NCBI RefSeq assembly: GCF_051201665.1
Contig: NZ_CP179210.1
Span: 2,108,001-2,172,000, forward strand
Reading direction: 5' to 3'
Length of the DNA: 64,000 bases
DNA from: Psychrobium sp051201665
GTDB taxonomy: Bacteria; Pseudomonadota; Gammaproteobacteria; Enterobacterales; Psychrobiaceae
The notes under the pieces are model-generated. The model was given only the letters and a program-made list of their open reading frames with translations, made no database searches and was not told where the DNA came from. Numbering within the stretch: position 1 is the stretch's first letter; each line of letters opens with the position of its first letter. Both the position numbers and the translations under genes were made by a program. Positions 33,631-41,558 of the stretch are shown here, piece by piece.

Positions 33631-35235
33631 ATGTTGGCACTGCCTAATCTCATGGAATTACTCTATTTTTCTGTTGCCTTTGTTTGTGGTTTTATAATCT
33701 TACAACTGCGGTTGCCTCCGCTTATTGGATTTTTAGCGGCGGGCTTTATTTTAAATGCCGCGGGCTATCAATCGACTCCTATTCTTGAACAGATTGCCGC
33801 ACTGGGTGTAACGCTCTTATTGTTTTCAATTGGTCTCAAGCTCAAAGTTAAAAGCCTAACCAAGCCTTATGTTTGGGGCCCATCAACAATTCATCTCATT
33901 ATTACGAGTTTATTGTTCAGTGGCATCATGCTTGGTTTTGGCGCCTTTGGTCTACCAATGTTTATTGATTTGAACTTCGAAACGGCATTATTGGTAGGCT
34001 TTGCACTAAGTTTCTCAAGCACGGTATTCGCCGTTAAAGTATTAGAGCAGCGCGGTGAAATGTCGAGTATTCACGGCAAACTATCTATCGGTATTTTGGT
34101 TATGCAAGATGTTTTTGCTGTGCTATTTCTCGCTATTAGTACTGGAAAAGTGCCAAATATTTGGGCGCTTGGTTTGCTTATTCTATTACCACTTTTACGT
34201 CCGTTACTTTATAAAATTCTCAATAAATCTGAACATGGTGAGTTACTGCCACTGTTTGGATTCTTCTTTGCACTGTTAGTTGGTTATCAAGCGTTCGAGT
34301 TTGCGGGTCTAAAAGGGGATCTTGGTGCACTTATTATTGGTATGATGTTCGCCTCCCACAAGAAAGCCGGTGAACTGGCAAAGTCGCTCCTTAATTTTAA
34401 AGATCTGATGCTTGTCGGCTTCTTCTTAACCATTGGACTCAACGCTCATTTATCAATGGAAGCAGCAATTGCAGCCTTACTTATTGTCTTAATATTGCCG
34501 TTAAAAGTCGCTTTGTATTATTTAATGACCAATATATTCAGATTACGCGCTCGTACTTCATTACTTAACTCGTTTACGCTATCTAACTTTAGTGAATTTG
34601 GTTTAATTGTGTGTGCACTTGCGGCAACCTCCGGTTGGATTTCTGGTGAATGGCTTGCGGTTATGGCCATTGCTGTATCGCTTACGTTTATTATTGCCTC
34701 GCCAATCAACACGCATTCGAATGAGCTTTATGTCAAAATTGAACATTGGCTACTTAAACATGAGCGCGCTGTACGTCTTGAAGTTGAACAACCGATGTCA
34801 TTGTTTCAGGCCAAAATATTAATCTTTGGTATGGGGCGTATTGGCGCAGGTGCTTACGAAACCATCGCACAACGTTATCCAACTTCTGTTGCAGGTGTAG
34901 ATATAAATTCAGACAGTGTCCGCCGTCATCAAGAAAGGGGCCGTCATGTCATCATGGCCGATGCAACCGATCCCGATTTTTGGACACGCGTTAATCATTC
35001 TCAAGTAGAAATGGTTATGTTGGCTATGCCAAAACATATTCAGAATCTCACAGCGCTTGAGCAGCTAAAAGCTGCTGGCTTTGATGGGCAAGTGTCTGCT
35101 ATTGCAAATTATCCAGATCAGCAAATAGAATTAGACAAACTAGGTGTTCAAACAACCTATAACTTTTATTTAGAAGCGGGTAGTGGTTTTGGTGAGCACG
35201 TTACTGAAACACTATTCAAAAAAGAAGAGACATAA
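33631..35235 (+). CDS. CPA2-family cation/proton antiporter with RCK domain (KefB/YbaL-like)
   Basis: A 534-residue protein. The N-terminal 380 residues form about 12 membrane segments of the Na/H exchanger type (LRLPPLIGFLAAGFILNAAG, GFALSFSSTVFAVKVLEQRG, GDLGALIIGMMFASHK). The C-terminal part is a TrkA-N/RCK nucleotide-binding domain (ILIFGMGRIGAGAYETIAQR, VDINSD). It probably exports K+ or Na+ against protons. The start may be MELLYF (33652) rather than 33631. A perfect 26-bp palindrome follows the stop. Confidence 0.9.
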   Translation: MLALPNLMELLYFSVAFVCGFIILQLRLPPLIGFLAAGFILNAAGYQSTPILEQIAALGVTLLLFSIGLKLKVKSLTKPYVWGPSTIHLIITSLLFSGIMLGFGAFGLPMFIDLNFETALLVGFALSFSSTVFAVKVLEQRGEMSSIHGKLSIGILVMQDVFAVLFLAISTGKVPNIWALGLLILLPLLRPLLYKILNKSEHGELLPLFGFFFALLVGYQAFEFAGLKGDLGALIIGMMFASHKKAGELAKSLLNFKDLMLVGFFLTIGLNAHLSMEAAIAALLIVLILPLKVALYYLMTNIFRLRARTSLLNSFTLSNFSEFGLIVCALAATSGWISGEWLAVMAIAVSLTFIIASPINTHSNELYVKIEHWLLKHERAVRLEVEQPMSLFQAKILIFGMGRIGAGAYETIAQRYPTSVAGVDINSDSVRRHQERGRHVIMADATDPDFWTRVNHSQVEMVMLAMPKHIQNLTALEQLKAAGFDGQVSAIANYPDQQIELDKLGVQTTYNFYLEAGSGFGEHVTETLFKKEET

Positions 35236-35245
35236 CTTATTTGCT

Positions 35246-35271
35246 CAGAGCCAATATTAATATTGGCTCTG
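35246..35271. terminator. Perfect 26-bp palindrome, probable terminator
   Basis: CAGAGCCAATATT joined to its own complement. It lies 10 bases after the antiporter stop and 35 bases before the stop of the convergent gene. There is no T-run, so it may be a weak bidirectional terminator or mRNA end stabiliser. Confidence 0.5.
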
Positions 35272-35305
35272 ACTGGTAATCACCGTTGTGTTATTTAGTT
35301 TTCTA

Positions 35306-35981
35306 TCATTGAATTTGATAGTTATCCGCTCGATAATCACTTTTAAAGTTAGGCTTAATAGCAAGCGCTTTAGCAAAAGTGGTTTGGGCTAACCTAATTT
35401 TCCCTTGCTCATAATATCCAAACGCTAAACTATCGTAAGCTTGCGGTGCTTTGGGAAACAGCGCAATAAGGTATTGAAACTGATCAAATGCTTGTTGCCA
35501 TTGTTGCTTCTTAATCAGCGCCATCCCTAAATCATTAATCACCCGTCCAATAAAGCCAGTATATCCTTCCTTTTTATAGGCTGCCTGAAAAGCATTTTGA
35601 TATTTTTCAATACCGTGCGCTTGATAAAACTTAATACCATTAATTGCATTAAATATTTGCCCACTTGTACTTGTTAAAATTAACTAAAATGGCGTTGCTC
35701 TCAATCCTAATAGCCAGCTATTAGTCAATCGAGCGCCTTGTTTTAGCTGATTTTCTCTACGCACAACAAGATCACTTACTTAATGCAATTGGTATAACGT
35801 TGTTATCATCGGTCACTAACACATTGCCGCGAAACCAATTAAGGTCAGTATATGACTTTACTAGATTGTCAGTATGTACTTTAATCTGAGAAATTGTTGC
35901 AGGGGAGGAGGGTTGTTGGGCATTGGCTTGATAAAAAGGCAAGCAAACCAATATTGTTGTTACTGCAGCGCGAAGAAGCAT
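35306..35981 (-). pseudogene. Serine-hydrolase-type secreted protein with TPR tail, split by a MITE
   Basis: The N-terminal part (35981-35796) has a signal peptide ending ANA-QQ and the opening of a beta-lactamase-like serine hydrolase (LNWFRGNVLVTDDNN). The C-terminal part (35634-35306) holds TPR helices (DLGMALIKKQQWQQAFDQFQ, YDSLAFGYYEQGKIRLAQ). Removing the MITE and one TAA restores a continuous frame: VTDDNNVKFYQAHGIEKYQN. The middle catalytic domain seen in relatives (with SxxK) is missing, so an earlier internal deletion is likely. Confidence 0.75.
35635..35794 (-). repeat. MITE copy C
   Basis: About 160 bp with the same termini and centre as copies A and B; its left end carries three extra bases (TACCATTAATTGC). 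TAA flanks both sides. It interrupts the serine-hydrolase/TPR gene. Confidence 0.9.
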
Positions 35982-36076
35982 AGCATAGCAAATCCAATTG
36001 CAAGAATTAATGTTGGCAGGCTAACAAATCACTACCAACATTTCTACGCGCTTTCAGGCTAATTTGTAACGTAAAA

Positions 36077-36580
36077 TTAGCTATCTTCTTTCTGTGCTGA
36101 TTTATCTTCTGAAGGACGATTTTTTTCACACAAACCGATCAGAAAATTACGCAACATTTGGTCACCACAAGGCTTATATTGACGAGAGCCTGGCTTTCTG
36201 AAGAATGCGCTCATTTCTGACTTTGAAAATTTAAAATCAGCGATTTGCATAATTTCAGATAAATGCTCTTCACGCAGCTCTAATGCCACTCTAATTTTCT
36301 TCAGAATAAGATTATTGTTGATGCGCACTTTAGCATTTGATGGATCAGGGGCTTTCGCTGGATCTGCTGGACCACGTTTACTGATGATCAAGCCATCTAA
36401 AAATTGCTCTAAGACAACGTCACTACATTCAATAAAACCATCTTGCTGCTCACGTTTTAACAGGCCACTAATGGTGGTTGCCTTGATTGTTACATCAACA
36501 AGTTTAAACATCTCAACCATGCTTGCTTCACGCAAGTTGAGTGCATAACGTAAGCGACGTAGTACGAGGTTATTTATCAT
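36077..36580 (-). CDS. DUF1456 (YehS-like) protein
   Basis: About 167 residues from MINNLVLRRLRYALNLREAS (36580; a longer start at 36619 is less likely). It contains two DUF1456 repeats, each opening with a helix of the form NN--L-K-R-AL-LRE, at about 1-70 and 85-150 (INNNLILKKIRVALELREEH). The conserved FLDGLI/FLIGLC ends are present. The family is widespread in gammaproteobacteria and its function is unknown. A charged tail (PSEDKSAQKEDS) follows. Confidence 0.92.
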   Translation of the reverse strand: MINNLVLRRLRYALNLREASMVEMFKLVDVTIKATTISGLLKREQQDGFIECSDVVLEQFLDGLIISKRGPADPAKAPDPSNAKVRINNNLILKKIRVALELREEHLSEIMQIADFKFSKSEMSAFFRKPGSRQYKPCGDQMLRNFLIGLCEKNRPSEDKSAQKEDS

Positions 36581-36764
36581 GGAATTTACTCTTTGAAAAT
36601 TTAGCGCAAAATAGCACAATGGCTCTAGATTTAATATCTTTTTATCGTAAAGTCGTTAATCGGCACACTTAAATTTGTTTTGTGAGATCAAAAGCTAAGT
36701 AGCAATTGTAAAACGTGTTGAAAGCGCCTAAGATCGCCATTAATTTTTTAATTTAGAGCCTGTT

Positions 36765-37367
36765 ATGACAAATCAACTTTACTTTGTTTTTGATTCACAT
36801 TGTCCGTGGAGCTACGCCAGCTTGCCTTTGGTTAATGAAATTGCCAAAGCGTATCCTGATATGGAACTCCATCTATGGCACGCTGCACATTATGCAGGTA
36901 AAGACAGCCCAAGCAAGAACCTAATCGACGCTGTTAAAAGTGATTCTCTTGTGAAATTCTCAAAAGATTACGAAGCGAATTTAGGCCGTAAGAAGAACTC
37001 ACAAATTGCGGCGAATGTCATGTCGTGGCTAACGAATAAACAGCCTCAACACGCGCTGAATGTACTTAATTCAATCATGCAGCAACATTTTGTTGAAAAC
37101 AGTGACATGGATACGCCGTCAAACTTTGAAGACATTATGACAGAACTAAAACTGTTACCGCCTGCAAAAGCGTTCAAAGACAAGTTAAGTAATGATGCTC
37201 AGCAAATATTAGAAGATATTGGTGAGATCCAAGAACTTATCCGAATGCGTTCATTTCCGATTATGTTGCTAGCAATGGGCGATAACGCTGTATTACTCGA
37301 CCATTCTCACTATCTAAAGCATCCAGCTAAGATTGTTGAAGCGGTTAAACTTGAACTAAACAAATAG
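36765..37367 (+). CDS. DsbA-like thioredoxin-fold oxidoreductase (FrnE type)
   Basis: A 200-residue cytosolic protein (no signal peptide). FVFDSHCPWSYASLPLVNEI carries a CPWS active site with one cysteine only, as in FrnE/HCCA-isomerase-like relatives. The helical insertion and the cis-proline loop (MRSFPIMLLAMGDN) fit the DsbA fold. It may act on glutathione conjugates or thiols rather than form disulfides. Alone between DUF1456 and the S41 protease genes. Confidence 0.85.
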   Translation: MTNQLYFVFDSHCPWSYASLPLVNEIAKAYPDMELHLWHAAHYAGKDSPSKNLIDAVKSDSLVKFSKDYEANLGRKKNSQIAANVMSWLTNKQPQHALNVLNSIMQQHFVENSDMDTPSNFEDIMTELKLLPPAKAFKDKLSNDAQQILEDIGEIQELIRMRSFPIMLLAMGDNAVLLDHSHYLKHPAKIVEAVKLELNK

Positions 37368-37460
37368 AGTGCTTACAGCCAACTTATTGTTTTAACGATA
37401 AAATCTTATTGACAACTATTCCATTTAGCCCTATAAACGTAGCTACTACTATTGGTCTAA

Positions 37461-39182
37461 ATGGAATTTTTAATGAAACTCATCCCAGTTATTACAGCCC
37501 TTGCTCTGAATTTATCGCTAGTATCGCACTATGTTAGTGCGCAAAGTGTATCTCCAGAAAATTCCACCACTTCAATTGCCGATCAGCTATCACTGAGTAA
37601 CATACAGCATGAAAATTTAGTTCTACTAGGCCAAGTATGGGGATTTTTGAAATACCATCATCCTACTATTGCTTCAGGTAAATTAGATTGGGATAAACAG
37701 CTCATTGATTTTCTTCCCAAGTATCTCAGCTTAAGATCAACGGATGACCGCAACAGACTATTAACAGCATGGATAGATAAGCTCGGTCCAGTTGCAATTT
37801 GTTTCAACTGTCAAAAGACAGCAGATAATGCTGTTATCAAACCAGACCAACAATGGTTTCATGAAGAAAGTATTTCAACAGAGTTGCGCATGCAATTGGC
37901 TAATATTTACCAAAACCGACATCAAGGTTCGCAACATTACGTTCTAACTTCTGACGTTGGTGGTCCTACATTTTCCAATGAAAAGCCTTATAAAAAAGAT
38001 GTCTACCCTGATCCTGCTCACAGACTCATTGCTCTCTATCGCTATTGGAATATGATTCACTATTTCTTTCCACATAAAGATATTATGGACACCGACTGGA
38101 ATAGGGCACTTGGTAATCATTTATCTGACATATACCTAGCTGAAACAGGCGAGCAATATCAATTCGCGCTAGCTAAGCTAATCACTGACATTGGTGATGG
38201 ACATGCATTTTTAGCCGGCTTGTTCGCATTTCAAAGTGCCAAAGGAATAAACTTTCCACGATTTAAAACTGAAATAATCAATAACAAGCTTATCGTAACT
38301 AACTTTTACGATAACGAACTGAAAACACTGCCTAAGTTAGAGATCGGAGATGAGCTTATTGCAATTAACGGCGCTACAATTTCGGATATGATTAACGAAC
38401 GAAGACCATATATCCCGTCGTCTACTGAACAAGGGCTATTGAGACGTGTTGCTGTTGACCTAGTTCGTTCTGATGAAAAGCAACTATCCGTAGAATATAT
38501 CCGAAATGGACAAAAACATAGTGTTGTAGTTCCACTCTATAGTATTGAGGACTCTGGCATATTTAGTCCACCTAGAAACGAATCCATCGGTTATAAAGTG
38601 CTCGAAAACAATATCGGGTACATCGACTTATCAAATATCACACAGGATGAAATCGAAACCATAAAATCAGAACTTGGCGATACAAAAGCGCTTATTATTG
38701 ATATTCGTGGTTATCCGAAAGATTTTGTATTACATAGCCTAGGAGGCTGGCTTGTTGACAAGAAAATTCCATTTGCACGGTTCACCGCGTTTAACATCAA
38801 TAATCCCGGTGAGATAAAGCAATACGTAACCGATTATCTAAAACCAATTGATAAACATTACAAAAATCATGTCGTTGTTTTAGTAAATGAAAATTCTATT
38901 AGCAGCTCAGAATATACGGCCATGGCATTCCGAGCGACGAATCGCGCTACAATTATTGGACGTCCAACTGATGGCAGTGACGGTGATGTCTCAATAATAA
39001 AATTACCTGGTAATATTACGACCGCCATTTCAGGTCTAGGTGTATTTTATCCAAACGGAGAACCAACTCAACGAATTGGCATTATTCCTGATGTGATTGT
39101 CGAACAAACTGTTGCTGGCATAAAAGATGGCCAAGATGAAGTACTCAACGCTGCACTAAAATATGTTTCAGACAAGTTGTAA
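37461..39182 (+). CDS. S41-family secreted peptidase
   Basis: A 573-residue protein with a signal peptide (cut near YVSA-QS). The N-terminal region (VWGFLKYHHPTIASGKLDWD) and second block (RLIALYRYWNMIHYFFPHKD) are typical of the S41 peptidases found in Bacteroidetes and marine gammaproteobacteria. A PDZ-like domain (LEIGDELIAINGATI) precedes the catalytic core, where the serine is in NENSISSSEYTAMAFRA and GRPTDGSDGDVSI lines the site. It acts on extracytoplasmic peptides. The start MEFLMKL may really be MKL (37473). Confidence 0.9.
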   Translation: MEFLMKLIPVITALALNLSLVSHYVSAQSVSPENSTTSIADQLSLSNIQHENLVLLGQVWGFLKYHHPTIASGKLDWDKQLIDFLPKYLSLRSTDDRNRLLTAWIDKLGPVAICFNCQKTADNAVIKPDQQWFHEESISTELRMQLANIYQNRHQGSQHYVLTSDVGGPTFSNEKPYKKDVYPDPAHRLIALYRYWNMIHYFFPHKDIMDTDWNRALGNHLSDIYLAETGEQYQFALAKLITDIGDGHAFLAGLFAFQSAKGINFPRFKTEIINNKLIVTNFYDNELKTLPKLEIGDELIAINGATISDMINERRPYIPSSTEQGLLRRVAVDLVRSDEKQLSVEYIRNGQKHSVVVPLYSIEDSGIFSPPRNESIGYKVLENNIGYIDLSNITQDEIETIKSELGDTKALIIDIRGYPKDFVLHSLGGWLVDKKIPFARFTAFNINNPGEIKQYVTDYLKPIDKHYKNHVVVLVNENSISSSEYTAMAFRATNRATIIGRPTDGSDGDVSIIKLPGNITTAISGLGVFYPNGEPTQRIGIIPDVIVEQTVAGIKDGQDEVLNAALKYVSDKL

Positions 39183-39400
39183 GAAAAATTTGGAATTAGC
39201 GCTTTAAAGATACAAAATTTAGGTGATGCTACGTGAAATCTGTAAGGTTAAGTCCCACAGAACATTGCAAAAATCACGTAGCGTCGCGCAAATAACAATC
39301 GGAAAATGAAGTATCCTACATTTATTCAGTAACTTACGAAGGTTATTAGGAAACTGTATAGCACGTAGAAACCATCAAAAATAGAAAGGTTGTAAGGTTT

Positions 39401-39910
39401 ATGAAACATCTAGCGTCGATAGCATTGTTAATATCAGCAACATTCAGTTATCCCGTTGTAGCAAACGACGCATATACCGTTTATTTAGTCAGACACGCTG
39501 ATATAGACATCAGTGACAAAACTAATCGAAATCCATCGCTGACATATTGCGGACAACAACGTGCTGACCAATTAGCAACGATGCTTGAACATATTCAATT
39601 AAGCACGGTTTATTCGACAGACTATAAGCGAACTCAAGCAACAGCGAAACCAGTAGCACAATCAAAGACACTGGCCATCACATCTTATGATCCAAGAGCG
39701 TTAGAAGTCCTAACTAAAGAAATCAGATCACGCAAATCGAACGCATTAGTTGTTGGCCATAACAGCACAACTAATGCAGTGGCTGGTAACTTAGCGGGAA
39801 TTGAATTGCCGATTGTAGACCATGAAGAGTACGACAGACTTTATCAAGTAACGATAACCAGCAGCGGAGCTAGGTTACAAATCTTAAACCAAGGTTTTGA
39901 TCAGTCATGA
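39401..39910 (+). CDS. Periplasmic histidine phosphatase
   Basis: A 169-residue branch-1 histidine phosphatase (phosphoglycerate mutase-like) with signal peptide (cut after PVVA-ND). The catalytic set is VYLVRHADIDI (RH), TDYKRTQATAKP (second R) and VVGHNSTTNAVAG (second H). It is like SixA in size but secreted, suggesting a periplasmic phosphomonoesterase. The substrate is not known. It ends 150 bases before a strong inverted repeat. Confidence 0.9.
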   Translation: MKHLASIALLISATFSYPVVANDAYTVYLVRHADIDISDKTNRNPSLTYCGQQRADQLATMLEHIQLSTVYSTDYKRTQATAKPVAQSKTLAITSYDPRALEVLTKEIRSRKSNALVVGHNSTTNAVAGNLAGIELPIVDHEEYDRLYQVTITSSGARLQILNQGFDQS

Positions 39911-40053
39911 TAAGTAAGCCTCTATTACGTACAACACTAATATGCGCATAATCTATATTATGTTAAATAGGATTTCTTTGATTGCTATACCTAGATTGCA
40001 CGAGAGTAATCTAAGACAGATATCTACCCTCAAATTGACACAGCGCGCTTTAT

Positions 40054-40087
40054 CTAATGTCCAATACTTAAGAGTATTGGACATTAG
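40054..40087. repeat. 15-bp perfect inverted repeat ahead of the recombinase gene
   Basis: CTAATGTCCAATACT and its exact complement, separated by TAAG, end 47 bases before the tyrosine recombinase start. It could be a terminator of the phosphatase gene (no T-run), an operator, or a recombination site. Confidence 0.6.
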
Positions 40088-40134
40088 GCAGTGCTAGCTT
40101 TTATAATGCGTTCTTTATTTGTGATTTATCTTTC

Positions 40135-41412
40135 ATGCCATCTACACTTATTGTCACGCCACTAATCGATACCTTCGATAATCTTAAAACTCAACGCCGA
40201 CTCCTAAATGATGATGAGCTTCAATATGAGTATCCAGACTTAGCTAGTTTTTTGAATAAAACGAATCGTAATGTTCACGCTGCCAATAAAGAACTCTCTT
40301 TTGTGATGGAATTTCTTTATATAATGGGACGTAAATCTAACGGCACCTACTTACGTTTTAGAAATGAAATTGAGCGTTGGTGCTTATTCTGTTGGCAACA
40401 TAATGACAAAGGCATTTTCGAAGTTACTCGTAAAGACATTGAAGCTTACATTGATTTTGTTTATCAGCCAGATAAAGCGTGGATTGGTACGTCTGTACAA
40501 CAACGCTTCATTGTTAAAAATGGCCAATCAGTTTCAAACTCAAAATGGCGTCCATTTGTCGCAAAATTAGCAAAATCCTTAACGAAGAAAAATCCGCTTC
40601 AAGCTGCACAGCCTGACGCTTATCGACCGTCACAAGAATCGTTAGTTTCAACCTTTACTGCGCTTAGCGTGTTGTATCAACACGCCCAAATGGAAGAAGT
40701 TTGCGACAAAAATTACGTGCCAGTCGTCAAGAAAAGCTGTCCTTATCTCATTAAACAAGTGCAGCGAAAAACACCAGATACCCTAAGCCAATTACAATGG
40801 GAATATGTATTGGGCATCACCAAAGACGCTTGTGAAGAATCACCAAAATTTGAGCGTAACTTGTTTGTGATCGCCACGCTAAAAAGCTTGTATCTTAGAG
40901 TTTCTGAGCTATCTGAACACGCTAAATGGTCACCACGCATGTCAGATTTTTCAGTAGATAACGACGGCTTTTGGTATCTAACCGTATTTGGTAAAGGCAA
41001 TAAAATCCGTGATGTGACCGTACCGCCAGCATACATGCCCTATTTAAAACGCTATCGATTATCACGCGGGTTGTCATCACTGCCCTCGCCCGATGAAGAT
41101 TCATCGATGCTCAATAAACTACGTGGCAGTGGTAATTTAACCGCCCGCCAAATTCGCCGCATCGTCGAAGAAAGCTTTGATTTAGCGATAAAGGCGCTGC
41201 AAAGAGATGGATTTGAAGACGACGCCAACTACCTAATGGCCGCCACAACCCATTGGTTACGCCATACCGGCGCAACCGAAGATGCTGGCAGTCGCCCGCT
41301 TAAGCACCTCGCAGATGAACTAGGTCACGCCTCGTCAGAGACGACTGATAAGAATTATATTCAGAGTAATATCAAAGACAGAGCGCGGTCTGGCCAAGGT
41401 CGGAAAGTTTAA
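40135..41412 (+). CDS. Tyrosine recombinase (site-specific integrase)
   Basis: A 425-residue recombinase. The N-terminal SAM-like DNA-binding domain spans about 50-115. The catalytic set is R in LYLRVSELSEHAKW, K in FGKGNKIRDV, HxxR in HWLRHTGATEDAGS, H in LGHASSE and the nucleophile in DKNYIQSN. It lacks the extra helix and patch that mark integron integrases, so I do not call it IntI. No phage or plasmid genes are near; it may serve a small integrated element or a chromosomal role. Confidence 0.9.
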   Translation: MPSTLIVTPLIDTFDNLKTQRRLLNDDELQYEYPDLASFLNKTNRNVHAANKELSFVMEFLYIMGRKSNGTYLRFRNEIERWCLFCWQHNDKGIFEVTRKDIEAYIDFVYQPDKAWIGTSVQQRFIVKNGQSVSNSKWRPFVAKLAKSLTKKNPLQAAQPDAYRPSQESLVSTFTALSVLYQHAQMEEVCDKNYVPVVKKSCPYLIKQVQRKTPDTLSQLQWEYVLGITKDACEESPKFERNLFVIATLKSLYLRVSELSEHAKWSPRMSDFSVDNDGFWYLTVFGKGNKIRDVTVPPAYMPYLKRYRLSRGLSSLPSPDEDSSMLNKLRGSGNLTARQIRRIVEESFDLAIKALQRDGFEDDANYLMAATTHWLRHTGATEDAGSRPLKHLADELGHASSETTDKNYIQSNIKDRARSGQGRKV

Positions 41413-41558
41413 TAAAAACAGGCGTGTATCGATTTACTTTCCTCTGTATGATACGAACTCAACATGCGCTTTAGCCACATTATTAATTTGAGGCTAAAGC
41501 ATCTTCAAAGTACTTTAACGCCCTTTACAGTCGTCAAGCATCACGTAAAGGAAACAAA

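Noticed and set aside
40135..41412. The tyrosine recombinase as the missing integron integrase
   Set aside because: It is 425 residues, lacks the IntI-specific insert between the second and third catalytic motifs, and lies 16 kb from the cassettes, in the same orientation, with no attI-like leader.
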